From Clostridia bacterium (GTDB lineage: Bacteria > Bacillota > Clostridia > Oscillospirales > Acutalibacteraceae), in assembly GCA_017480265.1 (NCBI GenBank), contig JAFVAZ010000076.1, forward strand, positions 1 through 30,804: a DNA stretch of 30,804 nucleotides, given 5' to 3'. Shown one piece after another: positions 1 through 8,291 of the stretch. Numbering within the stretch: position 1 is the first letter of the stretch; the number at the start of each line of letters is the position of its first letter. Made by a program: the position numbers and the translations under genes. Under the pieces are notes generated by a model. The model was not told the DNA's origin, searched no databases, and worked only from the letters and a program-made list of their open reading frames with translations.

Positions 1-640
1 AGGGCAAAATCAAGTTCTTAGGGCCGTATTTGCAGAATAATCCTATGCCTATTGAAAGTATGATTATAGAAACAAAAACAGTGAATGAAAGAAAGCACTT
101 TTCATCTTCATTTGCTGTTTGCATTTTTATGCAGGTATAAGTAAATAGTGCCGTTTCAGGTATCAAAAACGCCAATGTAGGGAGAAAAAATCTGAAATAC
201 ATCTCAAATTTAAAAAAAATGCTCCTCAAGAAAAGCTTAATATTTTTATAATAAAAAAATAGAACCGTAAATTTGATGGATTTATCTTGAGTTAAATTGC
301 TAAACCAAAGAAGGATACCGTAATCTAGAGGGATAGAAAATAAAAAAATAAAAATAAGGGTAAAAAAAGAAAAAAAGATAAAAACAGGTCTATTTAAGTT
401 TTTGATAGGCTCGATTAATTGATAAAATATGCCGCTAAAATATGGCGAATGCGCCTTAGAGATAGAAAATAAACTTATAGAAAAGAAGAAAGACTTCACG
501 TAGCTTGCTAAAATCTTCATACTGCAGATTACAAAAATTTTAGGCCAATTTGGGACTACTTTCTTCATATTATCTTTTTTTATTCTTTTGATCTTTTTCT
601 TTGTTTTATCTTCTAGTGTTAAGCTACTATATTGACTCAT
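1..640 (-). CDS. Polytopic membrane protein, C-terminus cut by window edge (possibly DUF975-like)
   Basis: An open frame of 213 codons runs from ATG at 640 to the left edge with no stop, so the 3' end is missing. A GAGAGG ribosome site sits about 8 bases upstream, and the start lies 14 bases after the ylbJ stop, suggesting one transcript with ylbJ. The N-terminus is lysine-rich and cytosolic in character. It is followed by about four hydrophobic segments, near residues 33-55, 76-97, 140-165 and 182-200. A stretch near residue 96 (PLDYGILLWFSNL, then a short loop and FYYKN) resembles the 'PL..G...F..L' pattern of DUF975-type integral membrane proteins. That resemblance is recalled by eye and is weak. 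No function can be assigned. Confidence 0.6.
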   Translation of the reverse strand, partial: MSQYSSLTLEDKTKKKIKRIKKDNMKKVVPNWPKIFVICSMKILASYVKSFFFSISLFSISKAHSPYFSGIFYQLIEPIKNLNRPVFIFFSFFTLIFIFLFSIPLDYGILLWFSNLTQDKSIKFTVLFFYYKNIKLFLRSIFFKFEMYFRFFLPTLAFLIPETALFTYTCIKMQTANEDEKCFLSFTVFVSIIILSIGIGLFCKYGPKNLILP

Positions 641-654
641 GGTTTAGCCTCTCG

Positions 655-1836
655 TTATTCTTCAGTGTGGTTTATGTATTTTTTATTGGAGAAGTATTCT
701 GAAGGAACAGAGAATAAAAATAATATACAAAATATGACTAAAATAATGCTCTGAAAACTAAATGATATACCTATTTTATCAAAGTGATAATACCTGGCAT
801 TAGAAGATGTTAGAACGCTTAACTCTAATTTATCTAAAAATAAATACGTAAGAAAATATGAAAAAACTCCATGGAAAAACCGGAAAAGCATAAATATTAA
901 TTTATTGATATGCAAAGTCTTGACGACAGTAAAGATCTGCATTTGGACGCAAACACCGCCCCAAGCTAAAAAGAACGATAAAATAGGCAAAGGGACGTGA
1001 AATCTTGTACTTAAAAAACTCCCGCGTGTAATCTCTAAGGAAAGTGGCAGTATCGACTGGTAGACTTTGCTATCTATACCTATACTCCTTAGTATCTCTA
1101 AAAATACAGCATTTATCCTACTGTTCTGGATTACTTCTAATAAAGAAGAAGATAAAATAACCAAAGTACATATCGAGAGCATATTTTTGTATGCGCCAAT
1201 GCTTGATACGATTATAGCATCTGAAAAAGACTTATTGCCCACAGATAAAATCTTGGAAGGCGTAGATAATTTTAACCGCTTTGTGTGAATATTTTCTTTG
1301 GGGATTTTTTTATCCCGGAATATAAATTTACAAAAAACACCTAAAAAAAGTATAGGTATCACATGTGCGAAAAATAAAATCATCCCCAATTTTCTATTGT
1401 TTAGTAGTGTTTCACCTATCACGTTGATTATAAAAGCGGGGCCTGCCGCTACGGTATAGTAAGACATTTTTTCTGCTTGACTTCTTGAAATCAAGCGATT
1501 TTTATATAGAGCAACTACGCCATTTGCTCCTGTGGGGTATCCTCCTATTAAACCTATCAAAATAGCAGCTCCTGCACAACCTGGGAGATCGAAAAGGTAA
1601 GTAGTGAAGGGAGATAATACCTTCCCGACTTTTTCAGAAACTCCGGAATTTACTGTAAATAACGATATTATCATAAAAGGCAAGATAGATGGGATCAATG
1701 TTTCCAGGCAATAATTAAGGCCAATTTTGGCGCCGGTAGTAGCGTATCTAGAAAAGGAAAAAAAACTTAAAATTATCGCAATACAAAAAGTAGTTTTCAT
1801 AATATTGCTTTTGGAAAGTCTTAAATTTACTATCAT
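655..1836 (-). CDS. ylbJ: Sporulation integral membrane protein YlbJ
   Basis: The product has 393 residues, close to the roughly 400 of Bacillus YlbJ, and is strongly hydrophobic with about eight or more membrane segments. Recognisable family stretches are the N-terminal LIPSILPFMIIS and the GLIGGYPTGANGV loop near residues 96-110, typical of the nucleoside-recognition (Gate) fold of YlbJ/SpmA-like proteins. Family knowledge: YlbJ is a mother-cell protein needed for normal spore cortex and resistance. The start at 1836 is chosen because AGGGGGGAT lies directly upstream; a second methionine at residue 13 has no such site. It is divergent from yqfC, another sporulation gene. No convincing sigma-E promoter was identified in the 200-base divergent region. 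Confidence 0.85.
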   Translation of the reverse strand: MIVNLRLSKSNIMKTTFCIAIILSFFSFSRYATTGAKIGLNYCLETLIPSILPFMIISLFTVNSGVSEKVGKVLSPFTTYLFDLPGCAGAAILIGLIGGYPTGANGVVALYKNRLISRSQAEKMSYYTVAAGPAFIINVIGETLLNNRKLGMILFFAHVIPILFLGVFCKFIFRDKKIPKENIHTKRLKLSTPSKILSVGNKSFSDAIIVSSIGAYKNMLSICTLVILSSSLLEVIQNSRINAVFLEILRSIGIDSKVYQSILPLSLEITRGSFLSTRFHVPLPILSFFLAWGGVCVQMQIFTVVKTLHINKLIFMLFRFFHGVFSYFLTYLFLDKLELSVLTSSNARYYHFDKIGISFSFQSIILVIFCILFLFSVPSEYFSNKKYINHTEE

Positions 1837-1926
1837 GAAATCCCCCCTAGTTTAATATATATGAAATATTGTTATCTTTATTGCCCAAATAGCATATTTT
1901 TATTGTAAAGTTTATGGCTAACGCAG

Positions 1927-1970
1927 GGGCAACTTAAGCAGGCAGCTTTGCACAAGGGCAACCGGCAGCT
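1927..1970 (+). repeat. Short GC-rich tandem motif pair in the ylbJ/yqfC divergent region
   Basis: GGGCAAC occurs at 1927-1933 and 1956-1962. Each copy is followed by GGCAGCT, at 1941-1947 and 1964-1970. The block is far more GC-rich than the surrounding AT-rich intergenic DNA. It lies upstream of yqfC and opposite the ylbJ promoter region, so it could be a regulator site or part of the yqfC leader. No inverted repeat or terminator was seen in it. Confidence 0.35.
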
Positions 1971-2035
1971 ATAAATAAAAGATAAGATCCATATTCCCTA
2001 ATATCTCGCAGAAAAAATAGAGGAGACGTATATAA

Positions 2036-2326
2036 ATGAGTATATGGAGTAAAAACAAAAAAAACAAAGACGGAGTTTTACAAAAAATAAATAAGAATTT
2101 ACCTATGGAAGCAATGCCGGATTTTTCTCATTTTGAGATAAATTCAAATCAAGAAGTAATAGTAGAAGGGAACAAGGGTATCATCCATTATGACGAAAAT
2201 ATAATAAAGCTAAATATGGGGAAAATGGTTGTTATGTTTTGTGGGAGAAATTTATCGTTAAATTGTTTAGATGTAGATTCTTTAGTGATATCCGGTTTTA
2301 TTACTTCTATAGAATTTATAACATAA
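2036..2326 (+). CDS. yqfC: Sporulation protein YqfC (YabP/YqfC family)
   Basis: The protein has 96 residues, the usual size for YqfC. After a basic N-terminus, it shows the family's beta-rich core: a FSHFEINSNQEVIVEGNKGI stretch near residues 31-50, then IIKLNMGKMVVMFCGRNLSL and a C-terminal SGFITSIEF. An AGAGGAGACG ribosome site precedes the ATG. It is followed 15 bases later by yqfD, the standard sporulation pair expressed in the mother cell in other Firmicutes. The biochemical role is unknown in the family. Confidence 0.88.
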   Translation: MSIWSKNKKNKDGVLQKINKNLPMEAMPDFSHFEINSNQEVIVEGNKGIIHYDENIIKLNMGKMVVMFCGRNLSLNCLDVDSLVISGFITSIEFIT

Positions 2327-2341
2327 AGGAGAGCAAAAGGC

Positions 2342-3511
2342 ATGCTGTTTATAATACGATTTTTCTTTGGACATGTGATTTTCCTCGCCAAAGGAGCATT
2401 CCCGGAAAGGTTTATGAATTTAACGGCTCAATATGGAATAAGCCTATGGAATATAAAAAAAGACAAAGAAATTTTTGTAGCGCATTGTATGGCTTCAGAA
2501 TATAAAACCCTCAGACAGTTAGCAAAGCGATCTTTTATGAAATTGAGAATACAGAAAAAAGTTGGTATGCCTTTTCTTTTGAGGCGTTATAAAGAAAGAA
2601 AAGGTTTGCTGGTAGGGCTAATTTCCTTTTTCATTATTATTTATTTGTTATCTTTGAGGATCTGGGTTATCAATATCTCAGAATTAGAAAAATTGGACAG
2701 AGAAGAAGTAAGAACTGCATTGGTAGAATTAGGAATAGAGCCCGGTACAAAATCTAGCAGAATAAATGCAAGCTTGCTGGAAAATTCGCTTATGAAAAAG
2801 TACAATAATATTTCTTGGGTATCGGCAAATGTCATCGGATCTAGGTTAGATATCGAGATCAAAGAAAAGGTAGATCCTCCAGAAATACCGGAAAATGATC
2901 AACCTTGCAATGTGAAGGCATCCAGTGACGCTTATATTACTAGAATGGAAATTTATGCTGGGAATCCGGAGATACACGTGGGAGACGCTGTGCAAAAAGG
3001 TCAATTATTAGTAAGCGGAGTCTTGGAAGATGATTTTGGAAGGATTAATTTATGCCACGCCAATGCTAAAATTTTTGCTCAGACTAAAAAAATATTAAAA
3101 ACTCAAGTGGGATTAAACTCTGAAGAAGAACAAAAAACCGGTAGAGTAAAAAAAAGAAGAAGCGTGCGTTTTTTTGGCTTAAAAATCCCAATTTCTATAT
3201 ATTGGCCGATAAACGGCAATTATAAAAAAGAAGTCAACAATCATACTTTGAAAGTCCTAAATGAGGAGCTCCCTTTTGGATTTCATGAAGAATTGTGGTA
3301 TGAATATAAATTAGAAAAAATCAAAAGAACTAAAGATGAAGCAATAAGTATAGCGAAAGAAAATATATCAAAACAAGAAAGCAAACTAAAAGATATTAAG
3401 ATTTTAAATAAAGAAAAAATTGAAAAATGGATAGATGGGAAATTTTATCTGGAAGTTACATACATTTGCGAGGAAGATATTGCTATGCTTGACCCCATCG
3501 CCATTCAATAA
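2342..3511 (+). CDS. yqfD: Sporulation protein YqfD
   Basis: The protein has 389 residues, matching the length of Bacillus YqfD (about 398). A soluble N-terminal part is followed by a basic patch (RRYKERKG) and one clear membrane segment at about 88-107. A long extracytoplasmic part follows, including a POTRA-like ELEKLDREEVRTALVELGI stretch typical of YqfD. An AAAGGAGAG site lies just upstream of ATG 2342. In many Firmicutes yqfD is followed by phoH; here the next gene is ybeY after a 229-base gap. Function is inferred from family: a mother-cell sporulation membrane protein. Confidence 0.87.
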   Translation: MLFIIRFFFGHVIFLAKGAFPERFMNLTAQYGISLWNIKKDKEIFVAHCMASEYKTLRQLAKRSFMKLRIQKKVGMPFLLRRYKERKGLLVGLISFFIIIYLLSLRIWVINISELEKLDREEVRTALVELGIEPGTKSSRINASLLENSLMKKYNNISWVSANVIGSRLDIEIKEKVDPPEIPENDQPCNVKASSDAYITRMEIYAGNPEIHVGDAVQKGQLLVSGVLEDDFGRINLCHANAKIFAQTKKILKTQVGLNSEEEQKTGRVKKRRSVRFFGLKIPISIYWPINGNYKKEVNNHTLKVLNEELPFGFHEELWYEYKLEKIKRTKDEAISIAKENISKQESKLKDIKILNKEKIEKWIDGKFYLEVTYICEEDIAMLDPIAIQ

Positions 3512-3645
3512 GGTCACGGAGAATATTTTTTCACCATGTTTTTATATTCAAAATATAAAACAAAATTTTAAAAATATAAGATTATTTATGCAAACAAACA
3601 AAAATTAAAAAATTGCGTTTTTTTGATGACTTTTATATTTTTGTA

Positions 3646-3654
3646 TGATATAAT
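3646..3654 (+). promoter_or_regulatory. Extended -10 promoter for ybeY
   Basis: TG-A-TATAAT (TG at 3646-3647, TATAAT at 3649-3654) fits an extended -10 element. A partial -35 (TTGATG, 3623-3628) is present but its 20-base spacing is too long, so recognition would rely on the TGn extension. ybeY starts 87 bases downstream. Confidence 0.5.
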
Positions 3655-3740
3655 GTAATATAAATAGTTTTGTAATTTGTAGTTTATATATGAATATCGA
3701 AGCTACACATTAATAGTATAATGATAGAGAGGTTTTAGAT

Positions 3741-4232
3741 ATGGACAAAATAAGAGTTATTATTAATAATGATCAGAAAGAGGTAAGAGAACCAACTGGA
3801 CTTAGAATGCTAATAAGGCGTGCTTGTATTGCTGCTCTACGTTTGGAAAAATTTAATCGATCTACTGATGTTAGCGTTACTTTTGTAGATAACGAAAAGA
3901 TTAGAGAACTAAATAAAAAATATAGAAACATAGATAGCGAAACGGATGTCTTATCTTTCCCTAGTGGAGAAAACGGCGAATATAGCTCTAACCCTGATAC
4001 GGGTGCTACTATTTTGGGAGATATCATTATATCTTTACCCAAAGCGGTTGAGCAAGCCAAAAATCAAGGCAGCACAATGCCTCAAGAAGTTGCTTTTTTA
4101 ACTATTCATGCTATGTTGCATTTACTGGGGTATGATCATGAGAATACTTCAGACAAAATAAAAATGCGTGTAAAAGAGCAAACATTGCTAGGTCAAATAG
4201 GTTTACTTAGTTTTTCCGGACACGATTATTAA
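3741..4232 (+). CDS. ybeY: Endoribonuclease YbeY (rRNA maturation factor)
   Basis: The protein has 163 residues. The zinc-binding signature of the UPF0054 family is intact, HAMLHLLGYDH with His123, His127 and His133, preceded by the TDVLSFP motif near residues 68-74. YbeY is a metal-dependent RNase involved in 16S rRNA 3'-end maturation and ribosome quality control. AGAGAGG lies 8 bases before the ATG. The gene has its own extended -10 promoter and a strong terminator, so it looks monocistronic. The phoH and HD-family neighbours usually found next to ybeY in Firmicutes are absent. Confidence 0.95.
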   Translation: MDKIRVIINNDQKEVREPTGLRMLIRRACIAALRLEKFNRSTDVSVTFVDNEKIRELNKKYRNIDSETDVLSFPSGENGEYSSNPDTGATILGDIIISLPKAVEQAKNQGSTMPQEVAFLTIHAMLHLLGYDHENTSDKIKMRVKEQTLLGQIGLLSFSGHDY

Positions 4233-4257
4233 TATATAAATTCTAAAGTCAAAAAAA

Positions 4258-4300
4258 GCATGTGGTCTATTACATCATAGGTCATGTGCGTTTTTTATTT
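4258..4300 (+). terminator. Rho-independent terminator after ybeY
   Basis: A 13-bp stem (left arm 4258-4270, right arm 4277-4289, several G-U pairs) closes a TACATC loop. A T-rich tail (TTTTTTATTT) follows at 4291-4300. It lies 25 bases after the ybeY stop. Confidence 0.85.
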
Positions 4301-4459
4301 ATTTTGAGGTCATTATATATGCGACCAAGATTAAGTTCAAGTATTTTTTTGTTCGTTGGTTTATTTTTCATGCTTTTTGTTTTTATATGCCAATAGCAAT
4401 AAGGTAAACTTGATTTTTATAAAAGAAATAATTATAATAGTTAGTAAAAGTAAAAATTT

Positions 4460-4544
4460 GCGGATGTGGCGAAATTGGCAGACGCGCTAGATTTAGGTTC
4501 TAGTGGAAGTTTCCATGCAGGTTCAAATCCTGTCATCCGCACCA
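4460..4544 (+). tRNA. tRNA-Leu (anticodon TAG)
   Basis: The acceptor arms GCGGATG and CATCCGC pair fully. The anticodon stem CTAGA/TCTAG holds the loop TTTAGGT with anticodon TAG. A long variable arm (TGGAAGTTTCCA) marks a class II tRNA. The T arm carries GGTTCAAATCC, and the 3' CCA is encoded. The D arm has the AATTGGCAGACGC pattern of tRNA-Leu. It reads CUN codons, chiefly CUA. Confidence 0.96.
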
Positions 4545-4575
4545 TTTTTGCTATTTACTTTGAAGTCTCTTGTTG

Positions 4576-5112
4576 TTAAGTGACTCTATTTCTTTGATTA
4601 GGCGTATACTGTGCTAAACCTTTATAAAGTGCAGAATTTAAACCGTTCGCATTATTATTTATCTTGAAATAAACTACGCGAATAAATTTATGTAGTATTA
4701 CTTTTAGTATTTTTTCATTTGTGAATTCTATTTCGCCTAAAATTCTAAATCACCTAGGTTATAGCCTCTTTTTAAAATCCTTGAAGGGCTGCAAATTCCA
4801 TTTTCGTTGGTGTTATATATTAATTCAAAATCTAAACATCTTATGTAGATGTTGGCATGGTTAAAAATTCGTAAAAAAACCATGATCACGAAATATTTAC
4901 AATAAAAATGCATATAATTAATAATAGTTGCCTTTTGAACACCCTTAATATTCTACAGTTTTGTTAAGGATTTCTATGGCGTACTTCACATGTAAACTGT
5001 TATTGGCTGTATTATCAAACAATTTTTACATTTATATTTTTTTTCCTCTGTTGAATCCATTTTTTACTTTTTATTTTCTACCGCATTTTATGAACCTCAT
5101 TTCTTTTTTCAT
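4576..5112 (-). pseudogene. Decayed coding debris, probably an insertion-sequence transposase remnant
   Basis: No intact gene lies between tRNA-Leu and 5295. On the minus strand, translation from ATG 5112 gives MRFIKCGRK, then KVKNGFNRGKK, then in a shifted frame YKCKNC. This resembles the N-terminal zinc ribbon of many transposases (Cys-Gly ... KNG ... G(K/Q)xYxCKxC). It continues as LFDNTANNSLHVKYAIEILN to a stop near 4950. Further pieces follow in two frames: a stretch ending RGYNLGDLEF near 4740, and another starting GEIEFTNEKILK and ending YTPNQRNRVT at stop 4576. At least four stops or frameshifts interrupt it. The zinc ribbon is the strongest evidence; joining the pieces into one gene is inference, and no family is assigned. 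Confidence 0.4.
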
Positions 5113-5294
5113 ACTTTTTATTTTACTCTATCTATTCGCCTTTTGCATTGCCTCTTAATGGTTATGCTTATTGTATCACATTTTTTGCTTTTTTGCGCAG
5201 CTCGAATGGCAAAATTAAAATTGTAGCATCCACTTAAATAAAGTTCTTCTTTTAGTCAATAATAGAATTATAATTTTATTTAGGGTGATTAATT

Positions 5295-5654
5295 TTGAAA
5301 AAATCAAAGAAATTGATCTATTACACGTGCGTATTTTTTTCAGGTCTAATAAATAGCTTACTAGGGACAGGAGGAGGAATTTTGCTTATAACCATTCTTG
5401 CAAAACTAGGAATAGAACCTAAGAAAGCTCATGCCACTTCTATTTGTATAATTTTACCTATATGCATTTTCAGTGCTTGTATATATATGCATAAGCAATG
5501 CGTATGTATCGCAGATGCCTCTGAATATATTGTGGGTGGAATCCTAGGCGCAATAATCGGCTCTTTTGTATTATCGAAAATTAACCCTAAAATATTAAAA
5601 AAATTTTTTGGCTTTTTTATAATCTTAGCAGCCATTCAGCTGATAGTTAAATGA
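5295..5654 (+). CDS. TauE/SafE-family permease, half-size subunit 1
   Basis: The protein has 119 residues with about four membrane segments. Near residues 17-28 it carries the glycine-rich signature GLINSLLGTGGG of the sulfite exporter TauE/SafE family. The family normally has about 250 residues formed from two such repeats; here each repeat is a separate gene. The start is TTG at 5295, with TAGGGTGAT just upstream. A TATAAT at 5269-5274 may be its -10 box, without a clear -35. Its stop overlaps the next start by four bases (ATGA), so the two products are probably made together and pair in the membrane. The transported anion is unknown. Confidence 0.82.
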   Translation: MKKSKKLIYYTCVFFSGLINSLLGTGGGILLITILAKLGIEPKKAHATSICIILPICIFSACIYMHKQCVCIADASEYIVGGILGAIIGSFVLSKINPKILKKFFGFFIILAAIQLIVK

Positions 5655-6001
5655 ATATTCTTATATCTAGCACAGTAGCAATCTTTTCAGGTTTTTTGGC
5701 ATCTATGGGATTTGGTGGAGGCAGCTTCCTTATTATATATTTGACGTTATTTAAAAATGTACCGCAGATTTTATCTCAAGGCATAAATTTAATCTTTTTT
5801 ATTCCTATATCTGTGGTTGCTCTCGCTTTGCATCATAAGCGTAATTTAATCGTATGGAAATATGCTGTTACTTTTGCCATAATAGGGATTCTCGGTGCGT
5901 TAAGTGGCTATTTTATATTAGATCTAATCGATCCGTATATCTTAAGAAAGCTCTTAGGTTTATTTTTATTGATCATTGGGAGTATCCAAATATTTAGGTA
6001 A
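5651..6001 (+). CDS. TauE/SafE-family permease, half-size subunit 2
   Basis: The protein has 116 residues with four predicted membrane segments. It repeats the family signature, FSGFLASMGFGGGSF, near residues 12-26. It is translationally coupled to the preceding half by the ATGA overlap at 5651-5654. Together the two halves give the eight or so segments of a full-length TauE/SafE transporter. Each ends with the same type of motif (PKILKKFFGFFIILAAIQL and PYILRKLLGLFLLIIGSIQI), supporting an internal-repeat relationship. Substrate is not predictable from sequence. Confidence 0.82.
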   Translation: MNILISSTVAIFSGFLASMGFGGGSFLIIYLTLFKNVPQILSQGINLIFFIPISVVALALHHKRNLIVWKYAVTFAIIGILGALSGYFILDLIDPYILRKLLGLFLLIIGSIQIFR

Positions 6002-6007
6002 CTTAGC

Positions 6008-6035
6008 AAGAATGCGAATACGCACCTTCTTTTTT
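6008..6035 (+). terminator. Terminator after the TauE/SafE pair
   Basis: AAGAATGCG (6008-6016) pairs with CGCA-CC-TTCTT (6021-6031), with a two-base CC bulge and an AATA loop, followed by T's to 6035. A second small hairpin (CGCAG/CTGCG around 6045-6066) lies between it and the convergent comEA-like gene. Confidence 0.65.
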
Positions 6036-6093
6036 GAATTTATAAGTAACGCAGTATAATTTTCTGCGATTTTAATGCGTTAAGAAAGTTGAC

Positions 6094-6531
6094 TTAAACA
6101 CAAATAAAATTTTTCATTTTTTCAAATTTACTTTCTCCAATGCCTGAAACGCCTTTAATTTCTTCTATCGAAGAAAAATTGCCGTTATATTCTCTGTACT
6201 CTATAATTTTTTTAGCTATTGCATCTCCTACTCCGGGGAGTTTCTCTAGTTCATCTTTAGACGCTGAATTAATGTTGATTTTTCCATTTACAGTGTTACC
6301 TGCAGAAGACTCGTTTGAAGAATTAGAACTCAAAGAACTATCTGCAGCTTGACTTCCAGAGTTATCAGAATCAGAAGAATACTGAGATTCCTCCGGGTCT
6401 TTGTCTAAATATATAACAGTGGGGATAGATGGATCTTTAATGTAAAATGCGTTATAAAAAATGATCCCAGCGAAAAATACCAAAGCAATAATTATAAGTA
6501 TTTTTTCAGGAGTATACTTTTTCTCCATCAT
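6094..6531 (-). CDS. comEA: ComEA-like helix-hairpin-helix DNA-binding protein, membrane anchored
   Basis: The protein has 145 residues. It consists of one N-terminal membrane anchor (about 11-28), a Ser/Asp/Asn-rich linker (about 49-82), and a C-terminal double helix-hairpin-helix domain (about 85-145) with KININSASKDELEKLPGVG and IKGVSGIGESKFEKM. ComEA proteins bind incoming double-stranded DNA outside the membrane during transformation. The linker replaces the SLBB domain of longer Firmicute ComEAs. GGAGGG stands six bases before the first ATG at 6531. No comEC or comEB is nearby, so a competence role is inferred only from the domain. Confidence 0.85.
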   Translation of the reverse strand: MMEKKYTPEKILIIIALVFFAGIIFYNAFYIKDPSIPTVIYLDKDPEESQYSSDSDNSGSQAADSSLSSNSSNESSAGNTVNGKININSASKDELEKLPGVGDAIAKKIIEYREYNGNFSSIEEIKGVSGIGESKFEKMKNFICV

Positions 6532-6778
6532 TAAGAACCCTCCGAGTCAATACATATCAATAAGTTATAAGGTCTATTTTATAATATCTACAGCAGATTG
6601 TAAATAACCCTTGCTGTATAATGAAGAGGCACTTCAAAAATTCCTGGTCGTTTCATTATAGCAAAAGTTTTATTTGCATGATTATCGGCTGTGCTATTGC
6701 TTTTTTTAATATTTAGTTATAATATAACAATAGCAAAAATTTTTTAGTATCTTAAAATTTTGAGAGGAAATTATATTT

Positions 6779-8281
6779 ATGAATAAAGGCAAGGTCAGGA
6801 CAAGATTTGAACCAAGCCCAACCGGATTTATGCATATAGGTAACCTCCGAACGGCCTTATATGAGTATTTAATCGCAAAGTCAAATGATGGTATGTTTAT
6901 CCTGCGGATAGAAGATACCGATAAAGGCAGATATGTTTGTGGCGCTGTAGATATAATATATAATACACTAAAAACCATTGGTTTAAAGCATGACGAAGGT
7001 CCTGATATCGGCGGAGCTTACGGACCATATATCCAGAGTGAAAGAAAAAGTATATATTTAGATTACGCTCAGAGGTTAATTAAAGAAGACAAGGCGTATT
7101 ATTGCTTTTGCACTAAGGAAAGGTTAGCTTCACTAAATAAAAATGGGGAGGATTTTTCCGGGTACGATAGACACTGCAGAGATTTGCCAAAAGAAGAAGT
7201 GCAGAGTTTACTAGAGAAAAACGTCCCCTACGTGATACGGCAAAAAATCCCTATGGCTGGAGAAACTACATTTGTGGATGAAGTATACGGGGAAATCACC
7301 GTCCAAAATAAAGAAATAGAAGACCAGATCTTGATAAAAGCTGATCTATACCCTACATATAACTTTGCTAATGTAGTAGATGATCATCTTATGGATATCA
7401 CGCATGTGGTAAGGGGAAGCGAGTACCTTTCTTCTACACCTAAATATAATCTGCTATATGAAGCTTTTGGTTGGGCAAAGCCTATATATGTGCACTTACC
7501 TTTAATAATGGGTAAAAATGAAGATGGAAGCACCTCTAAATTATCCAAACGGCACGGGAGCGTAAGCTTTGAAGATTTGGTAAATGACGGATATTTGCCG
7601 GAAGCGATTATAAACTACGTAGCGCTCTTGGGGTGGTGCCCTAAGGAAAATCGCGAAATTTATTCTCTAGAAGATTTACAAAAAGCTTTCTCTATAGATC
7701 GGATCGTCAAGTCTCCTTCGATTTTTGACTACGATAAATTGACTTGGTTTAATGGGGAATATATAAGAAATAAACCGGCAGAAGAATTTGTAGCGCTTGC
7801 AAAGCCGTATTTGCAAGAAGCTTTGGATCCTAAAATTTTCGATTTTTCTAAGATTGCTTCCATACTGCACCAGCGTGTAACTAAGTTGGCTCAGATCCCG
7901 GAGATGGTCGATTTTTTCCCTCAATTGCCGGAGTATAGTATAGATTTATTTATAAACAAAAAAAGTAAAGCGACACTTGAGAACGCCCCGGTTATATTGA
8001 AACAGGCGATAGTAAGCCTAAGTAACATCAAGGCGTGGGATCATGATTCTATCCACGATAGCTTGATTGATCTTGCAAATACATTAGGGCTAAAAAATGG
8101 TACAGTTATGTGGCCTGTCAGAATAGCGGCTTCCGGCAAAGCCGTGACGCCGGGAGGAGCAATAGAGATTTTAGAAATTTTGGGCAAAGAAGAAACGCTC
8201 AGGAGATTAAACTTTGCCCTAGAGAAATTTGAAAACCATAAATTAGGATTAATATCATCAATGGCAACGTCCTATGAATAG
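6779..8281 (+). CDS. gltX: Glutamate--tRNA ligase
   Basis: The protein has 500 residues and is a class I synthetase. The HIGH motif appears as FMHIGNLRTAL (His19-Asn22) after PSPTG, and the KMSKS motif as KLSKRHG near residues 256-262. The anticodon-binding C-terminal region is present (for example TPGGAIEILEILG). It charges tRNA-Glu with glutamate. GAGAGGAAA precedes the ATG by about 10 bases. Because glnS follows directly, this enzyme is probably discriminating rather than supplying a GatCAB route, but that is inference. No T-box leader was recognised upstream. Confidence 0.96.
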   Translation: MNKGKVRTRFEPSPTGFMHIGNLRTALYEYLIAKSNDGMFILRIEDTDKGRYVCGAVDIIYNTLKTIGLKHDEGPDIGGAYGPYIQSERKSIYLDYAQRLIKEDKAYYCFCTKERLASLNKNGEDFSGYDRHCRDLPKEEVQSLLEKNVPYVIRQKIPMAGETTFVDEVYGEITVQNKEIEDQILIKADLYPTYNFANVVDDHLMDITHVVRGSEYLSSTPKYNLLYEAFGWAKPIYVHLPLIMGKNEDGSTSKLSKRHGSVSFEDLVNDGYLPEAIINYVALLGWCPKENREIYSLEDLQKAFSIDRIVKSPSIFDYDKLTWFNGEYIRNKPAEEFVALAKPYLQEALDPKIFDFSKIASILHQRVTKLAQIPEMVDFFPQLPEYSIDLFINKKSKATLENAPVILKQAIVSLSNIKAWDHDSIHDSLIDLANTLGLKNGTVMWPVRIAASGKAVTPGGAIEILEILGKEETLRRLNFALEKFENHKLGLISSMATSYE

Positions 8282-8291
8282 GAGGCTTAAA

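Noticed and set aside
4961..5158. A 65-codon plus-strand frame rich in Phe, Leu and Ile
   Set aside because: It is the antisense of the poly-A-rich transposase remnant. It has no ribosome site, and its hydrophobicity follows from T-rich sequence.
6541..6778. Possible T-box leader before gltX
   Set aside because: No specifier loop, T-box consensus or terminator was found in the gap; only AT-rich sequence and possible promoter boxes are present.
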